From the NCBI GenBank assembly GCA_903921455.1, contig CAIXPZ010000011.1, positions 1 to 20,951 on the forward strand: a stretch of 20,951 bases of DNA, given 5' to 3'. Source of the DNA: an uncultured Verrucomicrobia subdivision 3 bacterium (GTDB lineage: Bacteria; Verrucomicrobiota; Verrucomicrobiae; Limisphaerales; UBA11358). The notes under the pieces were generated by a model, which saw only the letters and a list, made by a program, of their open reading frames with translations, was not told the origin of the DNA and made no database searches. Both the position numbers and the translations under genes were made by a program. Positions 8,563-16,573 of this stretch are shown piece by piece; the stretch's first letter is position 1; each line of letters starts with the position of its first letter.

Positions 8563-10461
8563 TTACGGCTTCCAGATCATGTCCGCCACGGTCTTGCCGG
8601 CGGGGATGAACGGGATGACGTGCGTGCTGTAAGGCACCACCACATCGAGCACGTAGGGTTCGTCGGCGTCCAGCATGCGTTGCATGGCGGCGCGCAAATC
8701 CTTCTTGAACATCACGCGCTCGCATTTCACGCCGAAGGAATTGCACACGCGGACGTAGTCGGGATAAATCTCCGGGCGATGTTTCGGGTCGCCGAGGTAG
8801 GTGTGGCCGCGGTTGCCGGCGTAGAAATTATCTTCCCATTGCACCACCATGCCGAGGTGCTGGTTGTTCAGGATGATCGCTTTGGCGGCAATTTTCTCGA
8901 CGTGCGCGGTGGCGAGCTCCTGGATGTTCATCAGGAACGAGCCGTCCCCGTCGATGTCCACCACCTGCTTGTCGGGATGCGCGACCTTGACGCCGAGCGC
9001 GGCCGGATAGCCGTAGCCCATCGAGCCGAGGCCGCCGCTGGTGACGAGCTGGCGGGGAAATTTGTATTTATACCACTGCGCCGCCCACATCTGGTGCTGG
9101 CCCACGCCGGTGGTGATGTAAGCGTCGCCCTTGGTGAGATCGTAAAGCGTCTCAACGACCATCTGTTGCAGGATGACTTCGCTCTCGTTGCCCTGCATGT
9201 GATCCACCATGTGGTCGCTGTTGGCGATTTCCGGGGTGATGCGGTAGGCGAACGGCCCCTTCTTCTGCCATTCGGCGATTTGCGCGAGCCAGGCGGTATG
9301 CTTCTTCTGCACCGGCCGTTTCGCCACCAGCTTGTTCAAGCGGGTGAGCGCGTCCTTGATGTCGCCGACGATGGGCAGATTTGCCTTGCGGTTCTTGTTC
9401 AGCTCCGAGGCGTCAATGTCCAGATGGACAATGGTGCCGTTTTTGCAAAACTCTTCAAACTTGCCCGTCACGCGGTCGTCAAAGCGCACCCCGAACGCGA
9501 GCAGCAAATCCGCGCCGTCTTTCATCTTCACCATCGGGCCGTTGGGATCCTTGCGATATTCGTATTCGCCGTTCACCGCCCAGTTGGCGGAGGCCGAGCC
9601 GTGCATGCCGAGCCAGCGGAGCGAGAGCGGGTGGGTTTCCGGAAAGCCGCCGATGCCCATCAGCGTGGTTGTCACGGGGATGTTCGTCGCCTCGGCGAAT
9701 TTCTTGAGTTCCGCCGCCGCGCCGCTGCTGATGATGCCGCCGCCGCAGTAGATCACCGGGCGATCGGCTTTTTCGATGAGGCCGATGATCTCGTTGAGCG
9801 CAATGTCGTCGGCCTTCAGCTCCGGCTGAACATAGCCGCGCAGACCTTTCTTGATTTGTTCCAGGGTCGGCCAGACCGGTTGCGTCTTGGCCTGCTGGAT
9901 GTTCTTCGGAATATCAATCACCACCGGGCCGGGGCGGCCGGATTGCGCGATGTAAAACGCTTCCTTCACGATGCGCGGAATGTCGTTGATGTCCGTGACC
10001 AGGTAGCTGTGCTTCACGATGGGCAGCGTGAGGCCGATCATGTCCGTCTCTTGAAACGCGCCGCGGCCGATCATCGCCTGGTTCACCTGGCCGGTGATGG
10101 CGACGAGCGGGGTGGAATCCATGTAAGCATCGGCGATGGCGGTGACGAGGTTGGTCGCGCCGGGCCCGCTGGTGGTGAGGCACACGCCGGCCTTGCCGGT
10201 GACGCGGGCGTAACCTTCGGCGGCGAAACTGCCGCCCTGCTCGTGGCGGGGGAGAATGGTGCGAATCTGCTTGGACTTGGTCAGCGCCTGATGGATTTCC
10301 ATGCTCGCGCCGCCGGGATAGGCAAAAATGACTTCCACGCCTTCGCGCTCGAGGGCTTGGACGAGGATGTCGCGCCCGAACATGGCCGCGCCGACTTCGG
10401 CGCGCGGTTTGGCGGCGGATTTTGCAGGTTTCGCTTTGGCGGATTCAGTGGTTTTGCTCAT
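8563..10461 (-). CDS. ilvB: acetolactate synthase, large (catalytic) subunit
   Basis: AHAS condenses two pyruvates, or pyruvate plus 2-oxobutyrate, in the first common step of valine, leucine and isoleucine synthesis, using ThDP, FAD and Mg. From the ATG at 10461 it has 632 residues. The first 22 are a Lys/Ala-rich tail, followed by the ThDP pyrimidine-binding domain with E74 (LPRHEQGGSFAAEGYAR), the central FAD-associated domain (IYCGGGI, LLLAFGVRFDDRVTGKF, VHLDID), and the pyrophosphate-binding domain with GDGSF (about 505) and NNQHLGMV (about 532). An open frame continues to 10578, but that region overlaps the attenuator terminator, so ATG 10461 is the correct start. No ilvN (regulatory subunit) follows; the gene ends at a strong terminator, so it is transcribed alone. 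Expression is probably set by the leader peptide and attenuator at 10496-10618. Confidence 0.97.
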   Translation of the reverse strand: MSKTTESAKAKPAKSAAKPRAEVGAAMFGRDILVQALEREGVEVIFAYPGGASMEIHQALTKSKQIRTILPRHEQGGSFAAEGYARVTGKAGVCLTTSGPGATNLVTAIADAYMDSTPLVAITGQVNQAMIGRGAFQETDMIGLTLPIVKHSYLVTDINDIPRIVKEAFYIAQSGRPGPVVIDIPKNIQQAKTQPVWPTLEQIKKGLRGYVQPELKADDIALNEIIGLIEKADRPVIYCGGGIISSGAAAELKKFAEATNIPVTTTLMGIGGFPETHPLSLRWLGMHGSASANWAVNGEYEYRKDPNGPMVKMKDGADLLLAFGVRFDDRVTGKFEEFCKNGTIVHLDIDASELNKNRKANLPIVGDIKDALTRLNKLVAKRPVQKKHTAWLAQIAEWQKKGPFAYRITPEIANSDHMVDHMQGNESEVILQQMVVETLYDLTKGDAYITTGVGQHQMWAAQWYKYKFPRQLVTSGGLGSMGYGYPAALGVKVAHPDKQVVDIDGDGSFLMNIQELATAHVEKIAAKAIILNNQHLGMVVQWEDNFYAGNRGHTYLGDPKHRPEIYPDYVRVCNSFGVKCERVMFKKDLRAAMQRMLDADEPYVLDVVVPYSTHVIPFIPAGKTVADMIWKP

Positions 10462-10495
10462 TTTTCTTATTTTGTTGTGGCGGCGCGGCGCGGAT

Positions 10496-10530
10496 AAACA
10501 AAAACCCACAGCCGTTGCCAGCCGTGGGTT
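10496..10530 (-). terminator. attenuator terminator hairpin in the ilvB leader
   Basis: On the minus strand AACCCAC (10530-10524) pairs with GTGGGTT (10509-10503). The stem can be extended inwards by four more pairs including two G-U, and is followed by TTTTTGTTT. This is a rho-independent terminator lying between the leader peptide and ilvB, 35 bp before the ilvB start codon, so it can only act as an attenuator. Confidence 0.88.
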
Positions 10531-10564
10531 CTTGTTAAAGCTTCGGTCAACAAGCACCAACGGC
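10511..10564 (-). promoter_or_regulatory. antiterminator pairing of the ilvB attenuator
   Basis: Minus-strand GCCGTTG (10564-10558, inside the leader reading frame) is perfectly complementary to CAACGGC (10517-10511), which forms part of the loop and 3' arm of the terminator. Pairing of the two would break the terminator. A further perfect 6-bp hairpin, CTTGTT (10554-10549) with AACAAG (10536-10531), lies between them. The Val run is at 10585-10571, so a ribosome stalled early in it could leave the GCCGTTG arm free, while a ribosome reaching the stop at 10547 would cover it. This is the logic of classical amino-acid attenuation; the pairing is seen, the mechanism is inferred. Confidence 0.7.
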
Positions 10565-10618
10565 GTCGCTAACGACAACGACTACCAGAATGGCTACTTG
10601 TGAACTAATTTTCAACAT
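10547..10618 (-). CDS. ilvB leader peptide (branched-chain attenuation peptide)
   Basis: This 23-codon open frame starts with ATG TTG AAA ATT and ends in TGA. Its middle reads A-I-L-V-V-V-V-V-S-D-A-V-G, with five consecutive valine codons (GTA GTC GTT GTC GTT) directly after Ile and Leu, and another valine four codons on. In total 10 of 23 residues are Ile, Leu or Val. Such a peptide, followed at once by alternative hairpins and a terminator ahead of acetolactate synthase, is the hallmark of transcription attenuation as in enterobacterial ilvB and ilvGMEDA leaders. Its ATG begins 19 bp after the stop of the upstream transporter gene, with no Shine-Dalgarno sequence. It is too short for routine gene callers. 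Confidence 0.87.
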   Translation of the reverse strand: MLKISSQVAILVVVVVSDAVGAC

Positions 10619-10637
10619 TTGAAAAAGTCTAAAAGCA

Positions 10638-12074
10638 TTAACCCTTGCCGTCAAGTCGGGATTGTGGGGGTGGGTGCGTGGATCGGTTGAGGATGGTCAG
10701 CATGAGCAGCCCGCCGCCGAGGCCAAAGGGCGCCATGAAGTAAAAATACCAGCCCCAATTTTGATCGAGCAGTTTGCCGAGAAAATATCCCGCCAGGCTG
10801 CCGCCGAAATACTGGAAGGAATCGATCAGCCCGGAGGCGAACCCGGCCATCCGGCGGCCGCCGATATCCATCGCCGCCGCGGTGCCCAGCAGCGAATGGG
10901 TGGAATTGGCGGTGAACGAGATTAAAACCAGAAAGATGACCGCCGCGTTTGCGGAGTGAAATTGCGCGGCCAGCAGAATGATTGCCGCCTCCACAAAATA
11001 GATGCCCGCGGCGACCGGCGCCCGGCGGCCTTGATACACGGTGTCCGAAAGATAACCGGAAATGAGCGAGCCGGTTGAGGCGACGAAGGGGATCAGAAAG
11101 CCGAGAAATTGGAATTGCTTTGAATTCAAATCCAGGTGATGGACTTCCTGCATGAACCGCGGGAACCACTGGTCCACGCTTTGTCGCACCGCGCCCGTGC
11201 AGGCGTAGGCCAGCGCCGTGACCCACAGCACCGGGTTGCCCGCCATTTTCCTCAGCACCTCGGCGAGCCGGGGTTTTTCGCCCGTATCGTTGTTTTCCCC
11301 CGCGAGCTCCGCCGAATGAAACCCGCATTCTTCCGGCGTTTGTTTCACGGTCAACGCCATGGCCAGCGCGGCGAGGCCGCAGACGGCCGCCGGGATCCAG
11401 AACAGCCAGCGCCAGTGCAGTGGCGGGATTTGCCACAGGCCGAGAAACGTGAAGCCGGCCAGGAGCGCCGGGCCGATTTTGAAGATGCCGAAGCGCCCCA
11501 GATTGATCATGAAGCCGAATATCCCCGCGAACCGTCCGCGCTCGCGCCGCGCGAACCACGCGGTATTGATCTTGATCATGCCGGGAGCGCCGAAGGCCTG
11601 CATATAGCCGTCCAGTCCGCGCACGACCACAAATAAACTCAGCAGGCTTAAAACCACTTCCCCGCCGAATAGATTGCAATGGGCGAACAATTTGGTGCTT
11701 TGGCCTGAACCGGTGCTGAGCTGTTCCGTGGTGATGGGCAGTAATGAAACCGCGCCAAAAAAAATGTTCATCACGATCGTCCCGCTCGCGCCGATTAACA
11801 TGGCCTTTTTTCCGCCCAGCTTGTCCGTGAGCAGTCCGTTGAGAATCTGACCGAACGCGTAGGTCAGCAGCGCTGTGGTGATGATGGCGCCCATGTCCGC
11901 CCGGGAAAACCCAAACTCATCGCTGATGGATTTATTGGCGATGGAAAGATTATAGCGGCAGAGATAAAACGACGTGTAGAGCAGCCCCAGAAATCCCCAG
12001 TTAAGCCCGCGCCGGGCCCGAAAACCCGGCGGGTGCCGGGTGGCGGTCGCGGTGGCGGCAGGGGATGAGTTCAT
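10638..12074 (-). CDS. MFS transporter, organophosphate:phosphate antiporter (GlpT/UhpT-like) family, copy 1
   Basis: This 478-residue, roughly 12-helix major facilitator has OPA-family (TC 2.A.1.4) hallmarks near the first helices: LYTSFYLCRYNLSIANKSI, then DMGAI, YAFGQILNGLLTDKLGGKKAMLIG, and an internal repeat of the D-x-GG-K/R type in AAAMDIGGRRMAGFASGLID. OPA members exchange glycerol-3-phosphate or sugar phosphates for inorganic phosphate across the inner membrane; the substrate cannot be read from the sequence. The ATG at 12074 is preferred over the in-frame TTG at 12086; neither has a ribosome binding site. It is the downstream member of a tandem pair with the gene at 12166-13638, separated by 91 bp with a possible terminator. 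Its stop lies just 19 bp before the ilvB leader peptide, so read-through into ilvB is possible. Confidence 0.88.
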   Translation of the reverse strand: MNSSPAATATATRHPPGFRARRGLNWGFLGLLYTSFYLCRYNLSIANKSISDEFGFSRADMGAIITTALLTYAFGQILNGLLTDKLGGKKAMLIGASGTIVMNIFFGAVSLLPITTEQLSTGSGQSTKLFAHCNLFGGEVVLSLLSLFVVVRGLDGYMQAFGAPGMIKINTAWFARRERGRFAGIFGFMINLGRFGIFKIGPALLAGFTFLGLWQIPPLHWRWLFWIPAAVCGLAALAMALTVKQTPEECGFHSAELAGENNDTGEKPRLAEVLRKMAGNPVLWVTALAYACTGAVRQSVDQWFPRFMQEVHHLDLNSKQFQFLGFLIPFVASTGSLISGYLSDTVYQGRRAPVAAGIYFVEAAIILLAAQFHSANAAVIFLVLISFTANSTHSLLGTAAAMDIGGRRMAGFASGLIDSFQYFGGSLAGYFLGKLLDQNWGWYFYFMAPFGLGGGLLMLTILNRSTHPPPQSRLDGKG

Positions 12075-12113
12075 GGACAACGACAACCAGTCACCATCAG
12101 TGTTGCGGGACTA

Positions 12114-12135
12114 CAACAAAAACCCTGGGGAGGGT
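12114..12135 (-). terminator. possible weak terminator between the two transporter genes
   Basis: On the minus strand ACCCT-CCCC-AGGGT (12135-12122) is followed by TTTTTG. The stem is only 5 bp plus a possible G-U, so the element is weak. It would partly separate transcription of the upstream and downstream transporter genes. Confidence 0.42.
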
Positions 12136-12165
12136 CAAGTCTGGGGCTCGCCGGCTGCGGGGACT

Positions 12166-13638
12166 TCAAGCCGGGCCAAAGCCGGCTTGCCGTTTTTGTT
12201 CGATATCCGCGAGGTATTTGCGCGTGGCGGTGGGCAGGTCGTGCCAGATTTTCATCGCCACCCCCAGGCCGACGAGCGCGAACGGCAGCAGGAACAGCGG
12301 CCAGTAATGCCAGTTCCACGTCGTCAGGTAGCCGAGGCTGAATGACTGGATGCCGCTGCCGACATAGGTGCAGCCGTCCACGATGCCCGAACAGGTTGCC
12401 GCCGCCTTGCGGCCGCCGAAATCCGTCGCCGCCGTGCCGGCCATCAGCGATGTGATGCCGACGGAAGCCATGACGATCAGCACCGCCGCGTAACCGAGGA
12501 TCAGCGGCGATGAGGTCAGGAACACCGCCATCACCAGCGTCATCAGAAAGATGAAGCCGCATAAGATTGCCGCCGGCGGCCCCCGCCGCGATTGGTAGAG
12601 ATGGTCTGAGACCCAGCCGCCCGCGAAGCCGCCGATGATGCCGAAGACGCACAGCAGCAAGCCCCAGTGTTTCAGAAAAAATTCTGCCCCCGGCTGTTTC
12701 ACCTCGGCGGCGAAGACGAAATACCATTGCGTGATGCCGTTGCGGAAAATCCCCGAAGTCAGGCCGATGACCGCAATCAGCAGCATGAGCGGATTGCCAA
12801 AAACCCGTTTAAGCAGGTCCAGCGCGGAGAGTTCGATGTGCATCTGGCCGGAGGACGCATCGTGCGTGTCGAAGGACGGAAAATCCGCCTCCTCCGGCGT
12901 GTCCTTGATGAGCCACCAGTCAATCAGCACCCAGATGACGAGGATGGCCGCGGGGATGAAAAAGACCGCCCAGACCGCATCCACCGGTTTCGTCTCCGAG
13001 GCGAACAGCGCCTTGAACAGATCATGCAGCGGGCCGGCCGGCGCGTTGACCTTGGTCATCTCCACGATGGCCTGGCCCCAGTCGAAGGCAAAATAGACGC
13101 CGATGGAAATCAGCGTGCCGAAGATCGCGCCGAAGACGCCGCGCTCGCGCACGTGGAACCAGTAGGATTTCACCTTGATGATGGAGACCGCGCCGTAGCT
13201 TTGGAAATACATGTTGACCGAATAGAAAAATGAAAACGTCACGACGAGGTTCAGCTTCAATTTTCCCATCACCGTCAGCCAGGTCAGCACCCCGAGCAGC
13301 ACATTGGCCAGCGAGGAACCGATCGCGGCGATGAGGATGCCTTTCTTGCCGCCGATTTTATCGACGAGTGGGCCGTTGATCAAAAAGGCCGCCGCGTAAG
13401 TCACCGTGCCGGCGGCGAAAATGGTGCCGAGTTCCTGCTTGGTCATCAGGTCGCCCAGGGCGTTTTTGGCCACATTCAGGTTGTAGCGGCCCATGTAGAG
13501 GAACGCGTAGGTCATGCCCAGCGGAAACCAGTTGATGAACCGCCGCGTCATGAACCAGCGGCTGTGCTTCATCGGATTGTTGTAGAAATACAATCCGATG
13601 ATCACCGCCATGCAAATGCCAACCAGAATCAAGTCCAT
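12166..13638 (-). CDS. MFS transporter, organophosphate:phosphate antiporter (GlpT/UhpT-like) family, copy 2
   Basis: A 490-residue polytopic protein and a paralogue of its downstream neighbour. Shared landmarks are YAFLYMGRYNLNVAKNAL, ELGTIFAAGTVTYAAAFLINGPLVDKIGGKKGILI and GTAATDFGGRKAAATCSGIVDG. A short first hydrophobic segment (MDLILVGICMAVIIGLYFY) precedes the usual 12 helices. This N-terminal extra helix is absent from the neighbour. KDTPEEADFPSF before a charged loop marks the central cytoplasmic linker, as in the paralogue (KQTPEECGF). The OPA family transports phosphorylated sugars or glycerol phosphate in exchange for phosphate; the actual substrate is unknown. The ATG at 13638 faces a divergent hybrid histidine kinase 124 bp away, which is compatible with shared control. 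Confidence 0.88.
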   Translation of the reverse strand: MDLILVGICMAVIIGLYFYNNPMKHSRWFMTRRFINWFPLGMTYAFLYMGRYNLNVAKNALGDLMTKQELGTIFAAGTVTYAAAFLINGPLVDKIGGKKGILIAAIGSSLANVLLGVLTWLTVMGKLKLNLVVTFSFFYSVNMYFQSYGAVSIIKVKSYWFHVRERGVFGAIFGTLISIGVYFAFDWGQAIVEMTKVNAPAGPLHDLFKALFASETKPVDAVWAVFFIPAAILVIWVLIDWWLIKDTPEEADFPSFDTHDASSGQMHIELSALDLLKRVFGNPLMLLIAVIGLTSGIFRNGITQWYFVFAAEVKQPGAEFFLKHWGLLLCVFGIIGGFAGGWVSDHLYQSRRGPPAAILCGFIFLMTLVMAVFLTSSPLILGYAAVLIVMASVGITSLMAGTAATDFGGRKAAATCSGIVDGCTYVGSGIQSFSLGYLTTWNWHYWPLFLLPFALVGLGVAMKIWHDLPTATRKYLADIEQKRQAGFGPA

Positions 13639-13668
13639 GAGAACGCTGTGCGCCCCGGAAGGGAAACA

Positions 13669-13681
13669 GAGCCGTCGGCTC
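13669..13681. promoter_or_regulatory. palindrome in the divergent transporter/kinase intergenic region
   Basis: GAGCCG-T-CGGCTC is a perfect 6-bp inverted repeat with a single-base spacer, 31 bp upstream of the transporter start and about 80 bp upstream of the kinase start. It could be an operator shared by the divergent genes. A GC-rich palindrome this short can arise by chance. Confidence 0.22.
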
Positions 13682-13762
13682 GGGTCAAAATCAAAACGTC
13701 ACTGATTTGGTCAAATAAGAGTTGTTTGGCCATCCGCCAGCGTTGACACTTCAGCCAATCGG

Positions 13763-16510
13763 ATGCGACTGGGTAACTACACATACCCTTTGTTTGCGGT
13801 AATCTTCGGGATTACGGTGGGCGAGTTTATTTTCGATTTGTCCACCCCGCTAGGCATGGCGGACTGGGTGGTTTATTTCATTCCGCTTTCGCTGACCATC
13901 TTTGTCGGCACCCGCTATTTTTCGTATCTGCTGGCGGGGCTGTTTTCCGTATTGCTGATTGTGGGATTTTATCTCTCGCCCCCGGGCGCGCAATTTGGCA
14001 TTGCCTTGGCGGGGCGGCTGATTGGCATGGTCGGTTTTTGGGTGATGGCGTTGCTCGTTTCCCAGCGGAAGGCTTTGGAGACGACCCTCCGCCAAACCGA
14101 GCGGGCGCTTAAAACCATCAGTGAGTGCAATCAATTGCTGGTGCGGGCCACCAGCGAATCGGCCTTGCTGCATGAAGTCTGCCGGCTGATCGTGGAAACC
14201 GGCGGCTATCGGCTGGCGTGGGTTGGCTTCCGGGAAAATGATGCCGGTAAATCGGTGAGCATCGCCGCCTATGCCGGCTGCGATGAAGGGTATCTGGCCG
14301 GCTTGCAGGTCACCTGGGCGGACTGTGAGCGCGGTCGCGGGCCGGTGGGCACCGCGTTGCGCACGGGCCAAACGATGGTGATTAAAAATTTTCTGACGGA
14401 CCCCCAAACCGTGCCCTGGCACAAGCAGGCCGCCGAACGGGGTTTTGCCTCGGTCATTTCCTTGCCGCTTTTGCTTAATGAAATAGTTTTTGGCGTTCTC
14501 TCCATTTATGCCAGCGAACCGGACGCGTTCAGCCCCGAGGAGTTTGCCTTGCTCAAGGAGCTGGCGGAGGATTTGAATTACGGCATCCAGGCCCAGCGCA
14601 CCCGGCTGGACCATCAGCAGGCGGAGGAAGTCCTTAAAATCCGCGAGGAAATCTTTTCCACCATCGTCGGCCAGGCCCTGGACGCCATCGTGCTCATTGA
14701 TGCCGACACGGCCCGCTTTGTTGAGTTCAATGCCTCCGCTCATGAGGGTTTGGGTTATACCCGCGAAGATTTTTTGGTTTTTGGCCCGGCCGATATCCAG
14801 GCCCAGTCCTCCCCGGAAATCGTCCGCCAGGACATCGCCCAGATCCGCCAGCACGGCAGTCTCTCTTTCGAGACCCGCCACCGTCACCGGAATGGCGAAC
14901 TGCGCGATGTGCGCGTGAGCGCCCGGCTGATCAACCTGCGCGACCGTGATTACATCGCCGCTGTCTGGAGCGATATCACCGAAGCCAAGCGCGCCAATGA
15001 AAAAATCCGCGACCAGGCCGAGCTGCTCAATCTCGCTCACGACGCCATCTCCATTCGCGACCTGGACGACCGCATCCTCTATTGGAACCGCAGCGCTGAA
15101 CGGATTTACGGTTGGACCGGCGCGGAGGCGGTTGGCCAGTTCAATCCCAAGCTGCTCAAGGTGGACGGCGATAAAAGCGCCCATGCCCGCCGGCAGTTGC
15201 TGGCCAATGGCTATTGGACGGGTGAATTCACCGCGCGCACCCGGGACGATCGCGAGGTGCTCGTGGAATCCGGTTGGACGCTGGTGCGCGATGAGGGCGG
15301 CCGGCCCAAGTCCATTCTGGACTTCAGCGTGGACATCACCGAACAGCGCAAATTGGAACAACAGGTTGCCCGCAACCAGCGGATTGAAAGCCTTGGCACC
15401 CTTTCCAGCGGCGTTGCCCATGACCTCAATAACATTTTGACCCCCATCATGGTTTCCATCGGCCTGCTCAAGGAGCAGGCTCACGACCCCATGATGGTGC
15501 GCCTCATCGCCAGTCTCGAATCCAGCACCCAGCGCGGCGCCCAGTTGGTGAAGCAGATTCTCACCTTTGGCCGGGGCGTGAAAGGCGAGCGCATTCCCAT
15601 CAGCCTGCGCGAGGTGGCCCGCGAAGTTCAGCAGCTCGTTCAAGAAACGTTTCCCAAGTCCATCCAGATTGAAGTCAACCTGCCTGACAGCCTGAGTCTG
15701 GTCATCGGCGATCCCACGCAGATTCATCAGGTGCTGCTGAACCTGGCCATCAACGCCCGCGATGCGATGCCCGCCGGCGGCCAGCTCACCTTCACCTTCC
15801 AAAACACGGTGATTGACGTCGCCGACACCGCGCTCAATGCCGAAGTCCGGCCCGGCGCTTACGTTTTTATTCAGGTCACCGATACGGGCACGGGCATGTC
15901 CGCTCAAACCGTTGAGCGGATCTTTGACCCGTTCTTCACCACCAAACCGCCGGGGCAGGGCACCGGTTTGGGGTTGTCCACCTCGCTGGGCATCGTGAAA
16001 AGCCATGGCGGCTTCATCAATGTTTACAGCGAACCTAATCAGGGCAGCACGTTCAAAGTCTATCTCCCCGCCAAAGCCGCCGGCGAATCAACCGTGCCCG
16101 AATCCGCCAACCCGACCGCGGTGCCGCGCGGTGCCAACGAACTCATCCTGCTGGTGGACGATGAGGAGGCGATTTGCACCACCGTAAAAAAAATCCTCGA
16201 ACGCTTCGGCTACCGCGTGATTACCGCCGCCAACGGGGCGGAAGCGGTTTCCCTCTATGCCGCCCGGCCCGCGGAAGTCGCCCTCGTCATCACCGACATG
16301 CACATGCCCATCATGGACGGCCCGGCGGCCATCGTCGCCCTGCAATCCATCAACCCGCGCGTCAAGATCATCGCCTCCAGCGGCCTCGCCGCCAACGGCG
16401 GCGTGGCCAAGGCGGCCAGTTCCGGTGTCCGCCATTTTGTTCCCAAACCGTATTCCGCCGAAAAGATGCTGCGCGCCATCCGCGACATATTGGACAACCA
16501 CCACGACTAG
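13763..16510 (+). CDS. membrane hybrid sensor histidine kinase (GAF-PAS-PAS-HisKA-HATPase-REC)
   Basis: This is a 915-residue hybrid kinase. Residues about 8-99 hold four hydrophobic membrane segments. A GAF domain spans about 115-280 (ISECNQLLVRATSESALLHEVCRLI, GPVGTALRTGQ, FGVLSIYA). Two PAS domains follow, about 295-405 and 415-528, each ending in a (D/S)DITE linker. The HisKA H-box is SSGVAHDLNNILTPI with phospho-acceptor His553. The catalytic ATPase domain has the N-box LLNLAINARDAM (660-669), G1 VTDTGTGM (705-712), the F-box FDPFFTTKP and G2 GQGTGLGLS (731-739). A C-terminal receiver domain has acidic pair D799-D800, phospho-acceptor D845 (ITDMHMP) and K895. All catalytic residues are intact. 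No DNA-binding output domain is present, so a downstream phosphotransfer or regulator partner must lie elsewhere. It is divergent from the transporter pair. The ATG at 13763 has no Shine-Dalgarno. Confidence 0.95.
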   Translation: MRLGNYTYPLFAVIFGITVGEFIFDLSTPLGMADWVVYFIPLSLTIFVGTRYFSYLLAGLFSVLLIVGFYLSPPGAQFGIALAGRLIGMVGFWVMALLVSQRKALETTLRQTERALKTISECNQLLVRATSESALLHEVCRLIVETGGYRLAWVGFRENDAGKSVSIAAYAGCDEGYLAGLQVTWADCERGRGPVGTALRTGQTMVIKNFLTDPQTVPWHKQAAERGFASVISLPLLLNEIVFGVLSIYASEPDAFSPEEFALLKELAEDLNYGIQAQRTRLDHQQAEEVLKIREEIFSTIVGQALDAIVLIDADTARFVEFNASAHEGLGYTREDFLVFGPADIQAQSSPEIVRQDIAQIRQHGSLSFETRHRHRNGELRDVRVSARLINLRDRDYIAAVWSDITEAKRANEKIRDQAELLNLAHDAISIRDLDDRILYWNRSAERIYGWTGAEAVGQFNPKLLKVDGDKSAHARRQLLANGYWTGEFTARTRDDREVLVESGWTLVRDEGGRPKSILDFSVDITEQRKLEQQVARNQRIESLGTLSSGVAHDLNNILTPIMVSIGLLKEQAHDPMMVRLIASLESSTQRGAQLVKQILTFGRGVKGERIPISLREVAREVQQLVQETFPKSIQIEVNLPDSLSLVIGDPTQIHQVLLNLAINARDAMPAGGQLTFTFQNTVIDVADTALNAEVRPGAYVFIQVTDTGTGMSAQTVERIFDPFFTTKPPGQGTGLGLSTSLGIVKSHGGFINVYSEPNQGSTFKVYLPAKAAGESTVPESANPTAVPRGANELILLVDDEEAICTTVKKILERFGYRVITAANGAEAVSLYAARPAEVALVITDMHMPIMDGPAAIVALQSINPRVKIIASSGLAANGGVAKAASSGVRHFVPKPYSAEKMLRAIRDILDNHHD

Positions 16511-16523
16511 GTCCCGGGTCTCT

Positions 16524-16563
16524 GAGCCACCTTTCCACTTGTTTTGGAAAGGCGCTCTGTTAT
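16524..16563 (+). terminator. hairpin after the kinase gene, possible terminator
   Basis: CCTTTCC (16530-16536) pairs with GGAAAGG (16546-16552) around a 9-nt loop, and an outer GAGC/GCTC (16524-16527 with 16554-16557) extends it; TGTTATT follows. The T-tract is poor, so termination may be partial. The GGAAAGG arm looks like a ribosome binding site but is better explained as half of this stem, which argues against purN starts upstream of 16574. Confidence 0.42.
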
Positions 16564-16573
16564 TCAAATCGCG

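Noticed and set aside
8450..8746. 98-codon minus-strand frame overlapping the 3' end of ilvB
   Set aside because: It overlaps ilvB in another frame, crosses the terminator hairpin and has an Arg-rich shadow composition.
8557..10497. 646-codon plus-strand open frame opposite ilvB
   Set aside because: The protein is rich in His, Val, Ala and Arg without domain features and is fully antisense to the clearly conserved ilvB.
13850..16006. 718-codon minus-strand open frame opposite the hybrid kinase
   Set aside because: It is an antisense shadow; all kinase motifs are on the plus strand in the expected order.
16544..16573. Upstream TTG (16544) or ATT (16562) start for purN with a GGAAAGG site
   Set aside because: GGAAAGG is one arm of a hairpin, ATT starts are very rare, and the PurN family begins right before the GxGxGSN loop, which favours GTG at 16574.
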